64,000 nucleotides of DNA from Polytrichum commune (Eukaryota; Streptophyta; Polytrichopsida; Polytrichales; Polytrichaceae). The stretch covers positions 35,107,554-35,171,553 of the forward strand of contig OX485803.1 of assembly GCA_950295325.1 (NCBI GenBank), given 5' to 3'. Shown here in pieces: positions 12,031 through 22,331 of this stretch. Every line of letters starts with the position of its first letter. Position 1 is the stretch's first letter. A program made the position numbers and the translations under genes. A model generated the notes under the pieces. That model saw only the letters and a program-made list of their open reading frames with translations, was not told the origin of the DNA and searched no databases.

Positions 12031-12753
12031 CAAACCAATAGCATATTCATGGACGATGTCTACCTACATTATATGTATTTTCCTACTTATAAATAAAAAG
12101 TGTACATGCACTCAAAAATTCAATACTACTCTCATCAATATCCTCATTATCTCATTAGTATGCGCCCACCACACCACTATAACCCCACACAATACACCAA
12201 TAACAACACCACATCCAAGCCACATAATACGCTCATAATATAGAGCCCCCATCACCTCCATATACCACAACCACAACAACACATACAACACATTAAAAAA
12301 TATCCCATCCACAACACTAGGCCAACTAACAACTCCAATCATACCCATCAATACCATAACATACATAGGCTACATTAGATACACAACTCACATACATCTT
12401 AAAACAAAGCCCTCCGATACTACACATGGAACAACTCCACAATCATTCTCATAGGGGGAGATATCCAAACAAACCCGGGTCCCTCCCCACACATCCTCAA
12501 AAACCTTCCCATAGAATATACCCAAAGGCAAAAACAATACTTCATACATAACACAACCACACTCAAAACCCACTACGCACACCTCGAAGAATTATTTGAA
12601 CAATACCTCAACCAAAATACCTCCTAACCCCAAAACCATGACCTAACCCACCTACGCAAGCATAGCTCGCTCCTAACAGAATATCCAACCAACTACCAAC
12701 TATACGCATTCATAATAGCTTACAGCCCAATCCCTGAAGTTTGTAACCAACTA

Positions 12754-13880
12754 ATGACCGACAATCTTGACCCAAGATGCCTTACCATTCTCCAAAGACT
12801 ACACAATCTACCCGCTAGCACGCACCTAAAAGAACAACATATCAAACCCACACTTAACACCCAGACCACTACCATCACACAAGCATACTCCTACATCAAC
12901 GAAAATATAGCCAAAAGAATAACTACAACTATGAACGACTTGAGGGACAAACTCCCCCACATCCCCCCAAAAATCCTTGAAGAAATAATTAAATGCACCC
13001 AACCCGTAAAGGGGTATCACCCCAACATAAATAATGTAAGACCCGATTGCATCCCACCAATGGACACACGCACATACAACCACCAAGTCACAACTCTAAG
13101 AATAATCACCTGGAACACGGGTTGTATTAGTACCAGCCTGCCATGCATCCAAGAACTCACACAAACCCTACACACAAACCCACACATCATACTCATCCAA
13201 GAAACCAAAATTCAACAACACAAATCCACCACATACATAGATAGAAAACTACAAAATTACAAAGTCATATACAATAACTCCAACAACACTAATTGCAAAC
13301 ATACCCAATATACTGGACCACCACGGCCAGAGGTGGCATACTAGCCTTGATACCCAAATCCATATACACGAATAAAAACATCAGCAAAACTCCAACCCTG
13401 AGCCTAATATCGCCATACTTACAAGCCATCCTAATCAATAATAAACCCATCACGCCGATACTCCTACTAAACATGTACATGCCTACACACCTCCAAGACA
13501 CACACCTCATACAAGAAATTCAAACCCAAATTCAAACCTTAGTCCACCGCTACTAAAACCATATAATCATCTTGGCCGGAGACTTTAACTGAGATATATT
13601 ACTAAAGGGAAGATCATCTAATGGCGTAACTCCCCCCCCCCCCAATCAAACCGACTATAAGTGGGCCCACTTCATGAACACAACCGGACTTAACCCGATC
13701 AACAACCAAGAAAACTTCATGAGGCAGGGGGGCCACAACTACACTTCAACCAGTCACATCGATGGCTTTTATTCCAACCATCCCAACCACAATAGCATAC
13801 AGAGCCATACAATAACAAATCTTAACCAAAACTCGGACCACTACCCGGTCCAACTCCAACTAACCCCCAACAACATAATC
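12754..13880 (+). pseudogene. LINE ORF2 N-terminus: APE-type endonuclease
   Basis: Reads in frame 12754-13344, then continues in other frames. APE/exonuclease-III motifs appear in order: ITWNTG (about 13104), LIQETK (about 13192, catalytic Glu), AGDFN (about 13577), HIDGFY (about 13757) and SDHYPV (about 13833, the terminal catalytic Asp-His). This is the nicking enzyme that opens the target for reverse transcription. At least one frame change near 13300 and a stop after AGDFN disable it. The DNA before 12754 back to 12031 is G-poor and may hold the ORF2 start or a spacer. Confidence 0.75.
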
Positions 13881-14201
13881 ATCAAGGAGATACAAACCCC
13901 TCCCAATAATCTGAGAATTACATACCCCATACCCCCCACCAACCTCCAAAACCTCCAAACAACCTTCCTCGACAAACAAAGCCTAACAATAGCGAACCTC
14001 ACAAAAACAATACAACATGACCAACTCACCCGTACACAGTGGGAAGAGGCACAAAACAACTTCCAAGACATCAGAAATTCCCTTAGCAGATGTATTGAAC
14101 TAATTTGCATAACACAACCAACACCCCCACTATCCCACTCCCCCACTCCCCATTAGAGCCAAAATCCAAGGAGGTTTCCTCCCTAGGAAACAACAAAAAC
14201 T

Positions 14202-15872
14202 ATGGAAACACCAATTAAAAATTCACCATACCTTCCGGAAAGCGATACGAGCCGCCTGCCACTACCCACTTACACAACTCCACCACAACCCGGATATAAA
14301 ATCCCTACTACTAATAAATACCATCAATATCCCTCCCCTCCCCACAAACCAAACAGATCAAAAACAATGGATAGACAAACTAGCCAACATTGGCAAAAAC
14401 GCCAAAGTAGAAGCATACAAAATCACTACCAACAAACCGCGATTAACTGCAGAACCGCCATCACAAAATACAGAGCCTTACTAAACATCAAACCCAAAAC
14501 CATACATAAAAAAATATTCCACCTGACAACCGAGACCTCCCTTAACTGCTTACAAAATTCCGATGGTAATATATTAACCAAATCCGCGGACATAGCCAAC
14601 GAAATATACCATACCCAACAAACATCATTTCATAGGCAAGCCCCCCTATGCGACAATACGGTAGACCACTCAAACACATGTATGTGCGCAATCTGTAAAT
14701 ACCCATGGCATACACAAAATGATATCATACTGGATAAACGTGGCCAACACCCCACACTTATAAGCACCCAATTTATTCGGGCTATATATGATAAATGCGT
14801 TAAAATACTAACCAAGGGTAAAGCCCCCAGTCCAGACAACATACCAAATGATATAATAAAAACATTGCCAACACAATGTCACGACATGCTCTTCCTATTT
14901 TTTTAACATTGCTACAAACAAAAAGAAATTCCAACCTACTGGAAATACAGTAAAACCATCCTATTACACAAAAAAAATGAACCCATACACCTTGCCAATT
15001 ATAGGCCAACTATATATAAATTATTTACTAGTATCATAACGGCTTTCCTCACAAGTTACAGCGGACAATATAGAATATTACACTTTAACCAAGAAGGCTT
15101 CCGGCCATAACGAAACACATATTGACAAATTCAAATGATCTTAGCAGCCCTAGAAGATGCAAGACTCACCACCAAAGACATTTACCTCACCTACATCAAC
15201 TTTCGTAATGCCTTCGGATCCATTGACCACGCAAGACTGTCTGCCCTCATGGAAGACCTAGGTTTTCCCCTAGACGCAGTGAAAATAGTCGGAAACATAT
15301 ACAAAAATTCCACTACATCCTTCGCCTGCAACAACTTTGGAACAACACGCCCAATAACAATAAGCCGAGGCACCATACAAGGAGACAGACTTAGCCCATA
15401 CTTATTTGTCATATTTCTAGAACCTCTACTCCATTGGTTAGAAAATGACAACTTGGGATACCACTTTAACACGTCCACATCCACATGCACCACCACAGCA
15501 TACGCGGACGACCTAGCCATAATATCCGACAACATACAACACATCCAACCCCAAATAACCAAACTACAAAAATTTGCAGAATAGTCACATATGGACCTCA
15601 ACCTCTCAAAATGTGCCATCATAGGATGCTCCAACAAATCGAAACTCAAACCTAACACATTTAAAGCATACATCCAATCACAAAATATCACATATATCAC
15701 CAAAAGCTTTCCAACCCTCACACAAAACGAACTATATACATACCTAGGCATTCAACTAATACCCTCCCTCAAATGGAACCTACAAAGAGAAATCACACTC
15801 CAAAAAACTAAACAACAAAGTAAACTACTAACCCTATCCCCAGCCAGCCTCAACAGAAAATTAAAATCCTAA
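14202..15872 (+). pseudogene. LINE reverse transcriptase domain
   Basis: Fragments of reverse transcriptase in order: KGKAPSPDNIPNDII (about 14817), ANYRP (about 14996), the motif A region YINFRNAFGSIDH (about 15192), RGTIQGDRLSPYLF (about 15367), YADDLAI (about 15501) and TYLGI (about 15739). The two YADD aspartates are kept, but the metal-binding Asp of motif A (usually YIDF) is Asn here. Several stops interrupt the frame between 14906 and 15591. The domain sits between APE and the long C-terminal half and would copy element RNA at the nicked target. Confidence 0.85.
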
Positions 15873-15937
15873 ATACAGTCATAAAGTCCCACATAGCATA
15901 CGCATACTACGCGGTACCTTTCTCCAAACCAGACATT

Positions 15938-17416
15938 ATGAAACTAGACAGAGTAATCAACAAACTAACCAAAGAAATCTGCAATATACCCAAAAGCACC
16001 GCTAACATCCTTACTCACCTCCCACATGACAACTTTGGCATAAGCGTATCCTCTCTTCTACCAGACTACATACACTGCATAGGCCAACAGCTAATACAAG
16101 CCTTCAATGACCCAGGATAACTAGGTATTATATACCAAAGCCTAGCCAAATATATAGCACCCAAATACGGGGGCTCATTACACCTCCCTAAACTCAAACA
16201 ACAGGCATGCACAAGATCACCCATAGCCAAAACTCTCTTTCTGCTCGAAAGAGAATACGAAATACATGTTACCATTGCCAACCGCGCATTCCCCCTCAAA
16301 AAAACCCCGCTAGAACATACATGGATATCCAACCCAATATACATCAACCTCCCCGACAACTCCCAAAACAAAATCCCAAAAATACCTAGACAAACTATAC
16401 ACACATGGAATCACAACACTATCGCAAATCCAAAACAAAGACACCATGGCCATAATTACACCCGAGGAATTCAAAGCACACACAAACACATGTCCAAAAC
16501 CATTAAGGAAGCCCTACAACAACCCACAATAATATTCCCTATCACACCAACACCCACCCCTCACACGAACCACCCCCAGCCACCACAACAAATATCCACA
16601 AATACCAACCTTGACTATCACCACCCCCCACAACACACCCTAGGACAAGCAACTCACGCAATAACCAATGAAAAATCCATTACTAGAAAAGGCAAATGGG
16701 GCGCACAAGCCCTCAAGAAAAAATACCTATGTCAATGGCTAACCACACAAGGCACCACCCACCAATGGCGCCTAGAAGAGGACCTCCTACACCCAGACAA
16801 CATCCTACTAGAACACAACCTCTTACTCATGACACAATATCACAACACCACCAACAAACAAAAAGCCACCCAAACATATGCCAACTACCTTAACCACACC
16901 CAAACAAAAGACAAAAAAAATACATACATCCCCCCCTTAGAATTACCAACCTCAAAACATACACGCAAGAATGTAACCCGGATAAGGATATCCTTACCAC
17001 CAAAACAACCATACAAACACAAGCCTCAAAATCCCACATATATGACCAAAATGGAAAATTCATAGCCACCATCACTACGGAAAGACTACAATGGCTATGG
17101 ACACGCTTTTCTCAAAGCAATCTCCTACATCTAACCAACTCCCTACAACTGCCCCCACAAGATTTTGAAACCGAAATACTATGGCTCATACAAAGATACA
17201 TAACCATACTCCCCAAGAAAAAACCAAAACACATACAACCTAACAACCAACACCACACACTACACCCCGAAATTACCAAAGTTCTAATAGACGCCTTCAA
17301 AATCACACACTCATACTACTCATCCCCCCTTACCTGCCCTATGCAGCTCACACAATATAACTCACCGCATACCTGAGACATATTATTTGGATCTCTAGGC
17401 CATCCATTGGGCTAGA
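15938..17416 (+). pseudogene. LINE ORF2 middle region: RT thumb, linker and N-terminal part of methyltransferase-like domain
   Basis: Segment with CIGQQLIQAFNDPG and YGGSLHLP that aligns with the start of the second LINE copy (31300-31660), so it belongs to the family rather than to an insertion. A linker follows at 16490-17065. From about 17030 the frame holds ITTERLQWLW, FETEILWLIQRY, then SYYSSPLTCP and FGSLG (about 17387). These line up with the helical part and the FASPLNC / FGSLG signatures of PCIF1-type methyltransferases. A deletion relative to copy 2 removes the catalytic NPPF region just after FGSLG. Broken by several stops. Confidence 0.55.
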
Positions 17417-19309
17417 ATGGCCACCAAAGAAGACACACAAACCAGCACCATACTAATAGTAAACCACAATGACTGGACACCACAACAACTACCTATCATC
17501 ACAAGCGCAAATATTCACATATTAGCAACCATCCCACCACATACCATACAATACAACCCCACGCAAGAATGGCCAAAATACTACCATTACACAGAACCAT
17601 CACTGATATCCATCATATACATACACAATCGAATAAGTCCAACAATGAACCCACAACTCCCGCAAGACCTGGATAAAGTCCTAAAAAGAACCACGAACAC
17701 ACACATAGAGACATATTCCATCAAACCCACCCCCAAAACATACAACATTAAATTTTCCAAGGTATGGAAAACCGCCCCCAAAATCACCCACCCCCCCCCC
17801 CCCCCCAACAATACCACAACACCACCTCTACCTTCCACTTACAACCATATACACCCCCTTAAATACCATCCACAACAATACATATATACAGATGGGTCAT
17901 TTATTCCACCCTCCAAAAACCCTGATGGTCAAATAAAGGGCAACATTGCGGGTTTAGGAGTATATAGCCCCAACAACAACACCCAAATAGCGGAAAGGCT
18001 ACCAGGATACCAAAATATCCTAAGAGTTGAACTCAATGCAATACTCATCGCTATTAAAACCATACAAAATACCCAAGGAGACGCACATATATTCACAGAT
18101 AGCCTCAACAGCATTTACCTAATCAACAACCACATACAACACCCAACATCTCAACATCACCACCTAGACAAACTACTCATAGCAGCCATCATACATCAAA
18201 TATACTGGACCCCACATATGATCCACATACACAAAGTACGAGCGCACACGGGCATTAGTGGCAATGAAAGGGCAGACACACTAGCCAATGAGGGGACACT
18301 TAAAGATAAACCAAACATTACGTCACGCATACACATAGCCCACTCTACCCCCTTTTGGCTAGCTAGTTGCCCTACAGCCACACATGATGGTGCCATTCGC
18401 AACCTCCACACATTCATAACAAAAGAACACGAAAACCGCGAAACTGCACTAGCCAAACGTAAGTTCCCGTATGTAGACAAATGGTTAACAACCGATCAAA
18501 TCAACCAAAAGCTTTCTAACCACTTCTGGAATGACGACAAAATACCCGACACACAAGTTACCCAAACTCTAAAATTCAAATATGCCCAATACATGGGTAA
18601 TTATAGGAAAAATATATTTTGGCCCCTTAAGTACCAAAACCCCAATTGTACATTATGTCGCACCAACGACAGAGACACATGGCCCCACCTACTATCAACA
18701 TGCAAACACCCATACTTAAAAGGATTGCGAATTGCTAGACATAACAAAGCAGTCCACCTCATTACCCAGACCCTAAAAGCCAATAAAAACACCCGGTTCT
18801 TTACCTTGACCAATGCAGGCAGAATAACCAATCAACCCCCAGACCAAACAGTCCCAAAATGGCTTCTCAAATGTACATGCACACAAGGAACATGTCAATG
18901 CCAAGTGAAATTAAGACCAGACATAATGTGCATCATTGGAGCCCCCAATCAAACACAAACACCTATATTGCCCTCCCCTAACTACACCGTCCAATTCATA
19001 GAATTCACATACTGCGATGACAGATTCCCCGAACAAGCTCGCACCCACAAACACACCAAATATGACCCACTAATCACCACACTACAAAACAAAGGTTGGC
19101 AGACCAATCCCCTCATTACCATCACCGCTGGAGTAAGGGGAGCTATACACGAAAACTCCATAGAACAACTAATCAAACTTAAAGTCCCGAAAACCTACAC
19201 CAAAACCCTCGTGAAAAACATACACCAAAATGCCATCAAATACCTTACTTACCTGGTCCTAAATAAAAGAAAACTTGACAACAAACAAACCCCCGTCCCC
19301 CCACCATAA
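17417..19309 (+). CDS. LINE ORF2 C-terminal half: RNase H, CCHC motif, RLE endonuclease
   Basis: A long uninterrupted frame of 630 codons. The real protein started further upstream; AIHWAR precedes the Met in frame. RNase H residues are all present: TDGS (Asp159), VELNA (Glu205), FTDS (Asp228), RAHTG (His near 276) and NERAD (Asp287). A CX2CX9HX4C motif begins at Cys411, as found just before the restriction-like endonuclease in R2-type LINEs. It is followed by a small Cys cluster, RPD (residues 500-502), IEFTYC (Glu529) and K/KY near 548-552, the PD-(D/E)xK order. RNase H would remove the RNA strand, and RLE would cut target DNA. That this half is intact while the upstream parts are broken may be partly due to the scarcity of stop codons in G-poor DNA. 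Confidence 0.8.
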   Translation: MATKEDTQTSTILIVNHNDWTPQQLPIITSANIHILATIPPHTIQYNPTQEWPKYYHYTEPSLISIIYIHNRISPTMNPQLPQDLDKVLKRTTNTHIETYSIKPTPKTYNIKFSKVWKTAPKITHPPPPPNNTTTPPLPSTYNHIHPLKYHPQQYIYTDGSFIPPSKNPDGQIKGNIAGLGVYSPNNNTQIAERLPGYQNILRVELNAILIAIKTIQNTQGDAHIFTDSLNSIYLINNHIQHPTSQHHHLDKLLIAAIIHQIYWTPHMIHIHKVRAHTGISGNERADTLANEGTLKDKPNITSRIHIAHSTPFWLASCPTATHDGAIRNLHTFITKEHENRETALAKRKFPYVDKWLTTDQINQKLSNHFWNDDKIPDTQVTQTLKFKYAQYMGNYRKNIFWPLKYQNPNCTLCRTNDRDTWPHLLSTCKHPYLKGLRIARHNKAVHLITQTLKANKNTRFFTLTNAGRITNQPPDQTVPKWLLKCTCTQGTCQCQVKLRPDIMCIIGAPNQTQTPILPSPNYTVQFIEFTYCDDRFPEQARTHKHTKYDPLITTLQNKGWQTNPLITITAGVRGAIHENSIEQLIKLKVPKTYTKTLVKNIHQNAIKYLTYLVLNKRKLDNKQTPVPPP

Positions 19310-19470
19310 GGTGGGGGCTCTCTTGCATCACAACATAGCCCACCTCCCAACGGAGGCTTAACATCTTATATTGCATCACGGGACACCGTGATCAGTACAA
19401 GGTCAACGGGCTCATATTCACGCCGGTATAATGATACGGGCGTTATCTTTTCTTTTCTTTTCTTTCTTGC
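19301..19470 (+). other. LINE 3' untranslated region with stem-loops
   Basis: Four consecutive hairpins: CCCCACC-ATAA-GGTGGGG overlapping the stop codon (about 19300-19317), CCTCC-CAAC-GGAGG (19343-19356), ATCACGG-GACA-CCGTGAT (19375-19392) and CGCCGGTAT-AATG-ATACGGGCG (19421-19442, one mismatch). A TTTTC-repeat run follows. LINE 3' ends are recognised by their own reverse transcriptase, so these are candidate recognition structures. Confidence 0.5.
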
Positions 19471-20010
19471 CATGGACCCCTTCCCCATGAATAGTGGGCC
19501 TACTTGTGGGAATAATTGTCCTTCCCTTGGGATTTTAGATTGAATTTGCAACATTGGGCCTAGTATTGTAATACCATGATAGTTTCAACATGTTGCATGT
19601 CAACTCATAAATTATGTTTGTGCCATTGGTATCAACTTTCTCATAGGTTTCAATCAATAATTTTGTGACACGTGAAACTTTCATTTCACAAAAAAAAAAT
19701 ATATATTCTTAAGGTTGCCATGGTGTTACGTATGATAGTCTCCTTGAAAGGAGGGACATCCTCAGGTTAATAAGGATGCGCCCGAGTACCCAAATGTAAA
19801 GTCACCAAAGATGTACCTATATTTAGAAAAGGGAAGAATGGTATTTTTCACGAAGAATGTTACGTATTCAACATCCACCATCAAACTCCAATCGTTCTTT
19901 AATAAAACCATATTATTTGTACAATGTAAATGGGGAGGTTGAAGTTTCAATGCATGGTGGTTTGATAATTTAAAGGTTAGTGATAGGTAGTAAACCTCCA
20001 TGTTGTACTA

Positions 20011-20313
20011 CACTAAATATGGTATTTAGTGTCACCAATTCTAATTGTCTTGCTCAATACTAATTGTAAATTGCGGTATAGTGTCACCAACACTAAATAT
20101 TAACCCAACATTATTTGTCACTCCTTGTAAATTTTTGGGGGATTATAGATTTACGGTGCTGCAATTACTATCATTTACCAAGTGCTTTTTCATTCAAATT
20201 TATATCATCCATGACAGTATTTCATCACAAGCTACGGGCAGTATATGTTCACTTATTCATGAGAAGCGTCATCCAAAAAGTTACCATAGTGACATTAAAT
20301 ATCATATTTAGTG
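20011..20313 (+). repeat. TA-flanked MITE (CACTAAATAT termini), copy 1
   Basis: 303 bp bounded by TA on both sides, with terminal inverted repeats CACTAAATATGGTATTTAGT / ATTAAATATCATATTTAGTG. It matches 46577-46949 in the opposite orientation along most of its length. The TA target and lack of coding fit a Tc1/mariner-type (Stowaway-like) miniature element. Confidence 0.65.
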
Positions 20314-22331
20314 TAGTTTCACAAGGTAGGCAGTAAACCCTACCATGTACCAAGGGGATTCTTATACCAACGGGCTAAAATCAAGGACGGCAACTATATC
20401 AATGCTAGTTTTTCATTTGAGTCTTGCTCATTTGCAAGAGAGAGGTCCACATGTGGGTTAAAAGTCACCTTGCAAGTAGCACTCCCTTACCATGGGTGAC
20501 TTGGTTAAAGTAGCTAATGACAAAGAATACACATTCTATCTAGAACACCTAGTGCCACCCTTGAGAAAATACGCAGCTCACATCGGGACCCCCAACTATT
20601 GGTCTTGTACTTTCTTTTTTCCCACAAATAAATATGGCTTGTTGTTATGTAACATGAAGCCAAATCTTACTATACACCGAATCTAATTTGCTGCATTTAA
20701 TTCAGAGACTAATGGGTAAATGTTTCAAGTGATCTTCATATAGGCTTCATGGATGTTGAATTTTTTTGAAGGAAATAAATTTCAAATGCTTGATGGTTGA
20801 TGGTTGATCTTTTGCATTTATGTTAAAATCACTTTTCTCCAAATGAATGAAAAGATAATCTTAAAAATTTCCAAATAATTTCCAAATGTCAAAAGGTTTG
20901 TCCTATTCCCCATCCCCCCCCCCCCCCCCCTTACGCCTCAAATTATAATAGCTCACGCGTTTACTAGTTCGCAAGTCATACCTATCTCTTGGTTTGTGTT
21001 TATGATATGAACCTAATATGAACACATGAACCATGGATCGACTTCCACATAAATTTATGTGTTGTGGTAAGCAACTTCCAAACAAGTAACCCTAACCTAT
21101 CACCAAAGCATTCACAGTCTTGCAATTATTGAACGCAATTGCAACTCATCACTACCATTGTCCATATGACATTCAATTCTTAGACTGTTGTAGTGGATAG
21201 GGGGGGTAGGTTCATCTTGTCATTAGCTATGAATAAGAAGAAAAATCCTTTGCTAGCTGGAAAGGAGCAATAGAGCACATGTGGTTTTCTATAACAATCC
21301 CGAGCTACATGGCCCTATTTATTGTAGGCACTTCCAACCCCACAGACATTTCTAGATGATGGATCGAACTAGAAACGGGCCCTTTAAGAATTGTGAGTCG
21401 TAAATTATCAAATCAAGTTACAAAATTGGGGTTGAGATGCAAAAGTTGTAAGAGGTCAGAGTGAAATTTTCTATCTCTTTAAAAGATCACATACACCCTC
21501 CTGATTGAGTTAATTACCAATGGAGCACATAGACCAATCTCATTGCACGTCGTTTTAGTGTCTGATCTTAACTACAAGCAGTGCCATTTACCACTCGCAT
21601 GTAGGTGTCCAATAAAGAAGAGTGACCGCAGAAGGCCCACTTCCCTTAGAATCACGATGAATTCCCTGAAGTAATGCCCTCAATGACAATGAATTCATAA
21701 AGATGCTCAGAGCAGAGACCAAGAGATGTTACAACTGTTCGAGCTGAAAGCGCATGCTGAGGCTAAAATTCCAAAGTGCCACTTCACATGCTCTTTTATC
21801 GTGATTCATACACAAAAGCAGGTCCAAAGTAATCCAACAACATACTTCAGTTTCATTGAGTGATAGTGACTTTGGTCGAGTACATTGTATCACTAATTCT
21901 ACTCAGCACTCTAGGTCTGCAGAAACTTCTGGCTATAGATGGAGGACAAAAAATGCAGCAGAGGAGAGAAGGTGCCTTAAGGGCCAATCAGAGTGATAGT
22001 CATCACACTAGCAGCACCTATGACCCTTTGCCAGTCACAAAATGGTTCTTGTAAGGTACACTTAACAGCAGCCAAGGTTGAGAAGGGCCTGTGCCAAAAG
22101 AAAAAAAGAAAAAATGACCAGACTCCAACTTCAACTAATCTGTATTTCTGGGCCAAGTGTGAACAATTAATGTCTCGATGGCAAGGGCCAGGATGCAGTC
22201 ATCTAACTTTGTATCTGGCCAATTCATGAATTAAATGAAAGCTAGAGAATCTGACTGCGGTCAAATAACAAAAATTCGTACAATGAGGGAGTGACTTTAA
22301 AAAGACCATGCCAAAGCCATGGCACATCAAT
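20314..22331. other. Intergenic DNA 3' of the CCA gene
   Basis: No gene seen. It holds a 19-base C run near 20912-20930 and, at about 21310-21610, a minus-strand copy of the dispersed repeat that also occurs near 540-830 and 54650-55430. GC content rises slightly near 22000-22330 toward the gene end. Confidence 0.4.

Larger units (their letters stand above)
9847..19470 (+). mobile_element. Dualen/RandI-like LINE, near full length, decayed
   Basis: A 9.6-kb non-LTR retrotransposon. Order of parts: low-complexity 5' region, ORF1 protein (about 10815-12030), APE endonuclease (13090-13880), reverse transcriptase (14800-15870), linker, a PCIF1-methyltransferase-like region (about 17030-17600), RNase H (17880-18300), CCHC motif (18647-18720), RLE-type endonuclease (about 18900-19200), and a 3' untranslated region with four stem-loops and a TTTTC-rich end. 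An APE domain plus an RLE domain in one LINE is the defining feature of Dualen/RandI elements. The plus strand is strongly G-poor across ORF2. Several in-frame stops and frame changes make it inactive. Left boundary is placed where the C/A-rich composition begins. I found no target-site duplication. Confidence 0.85.
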
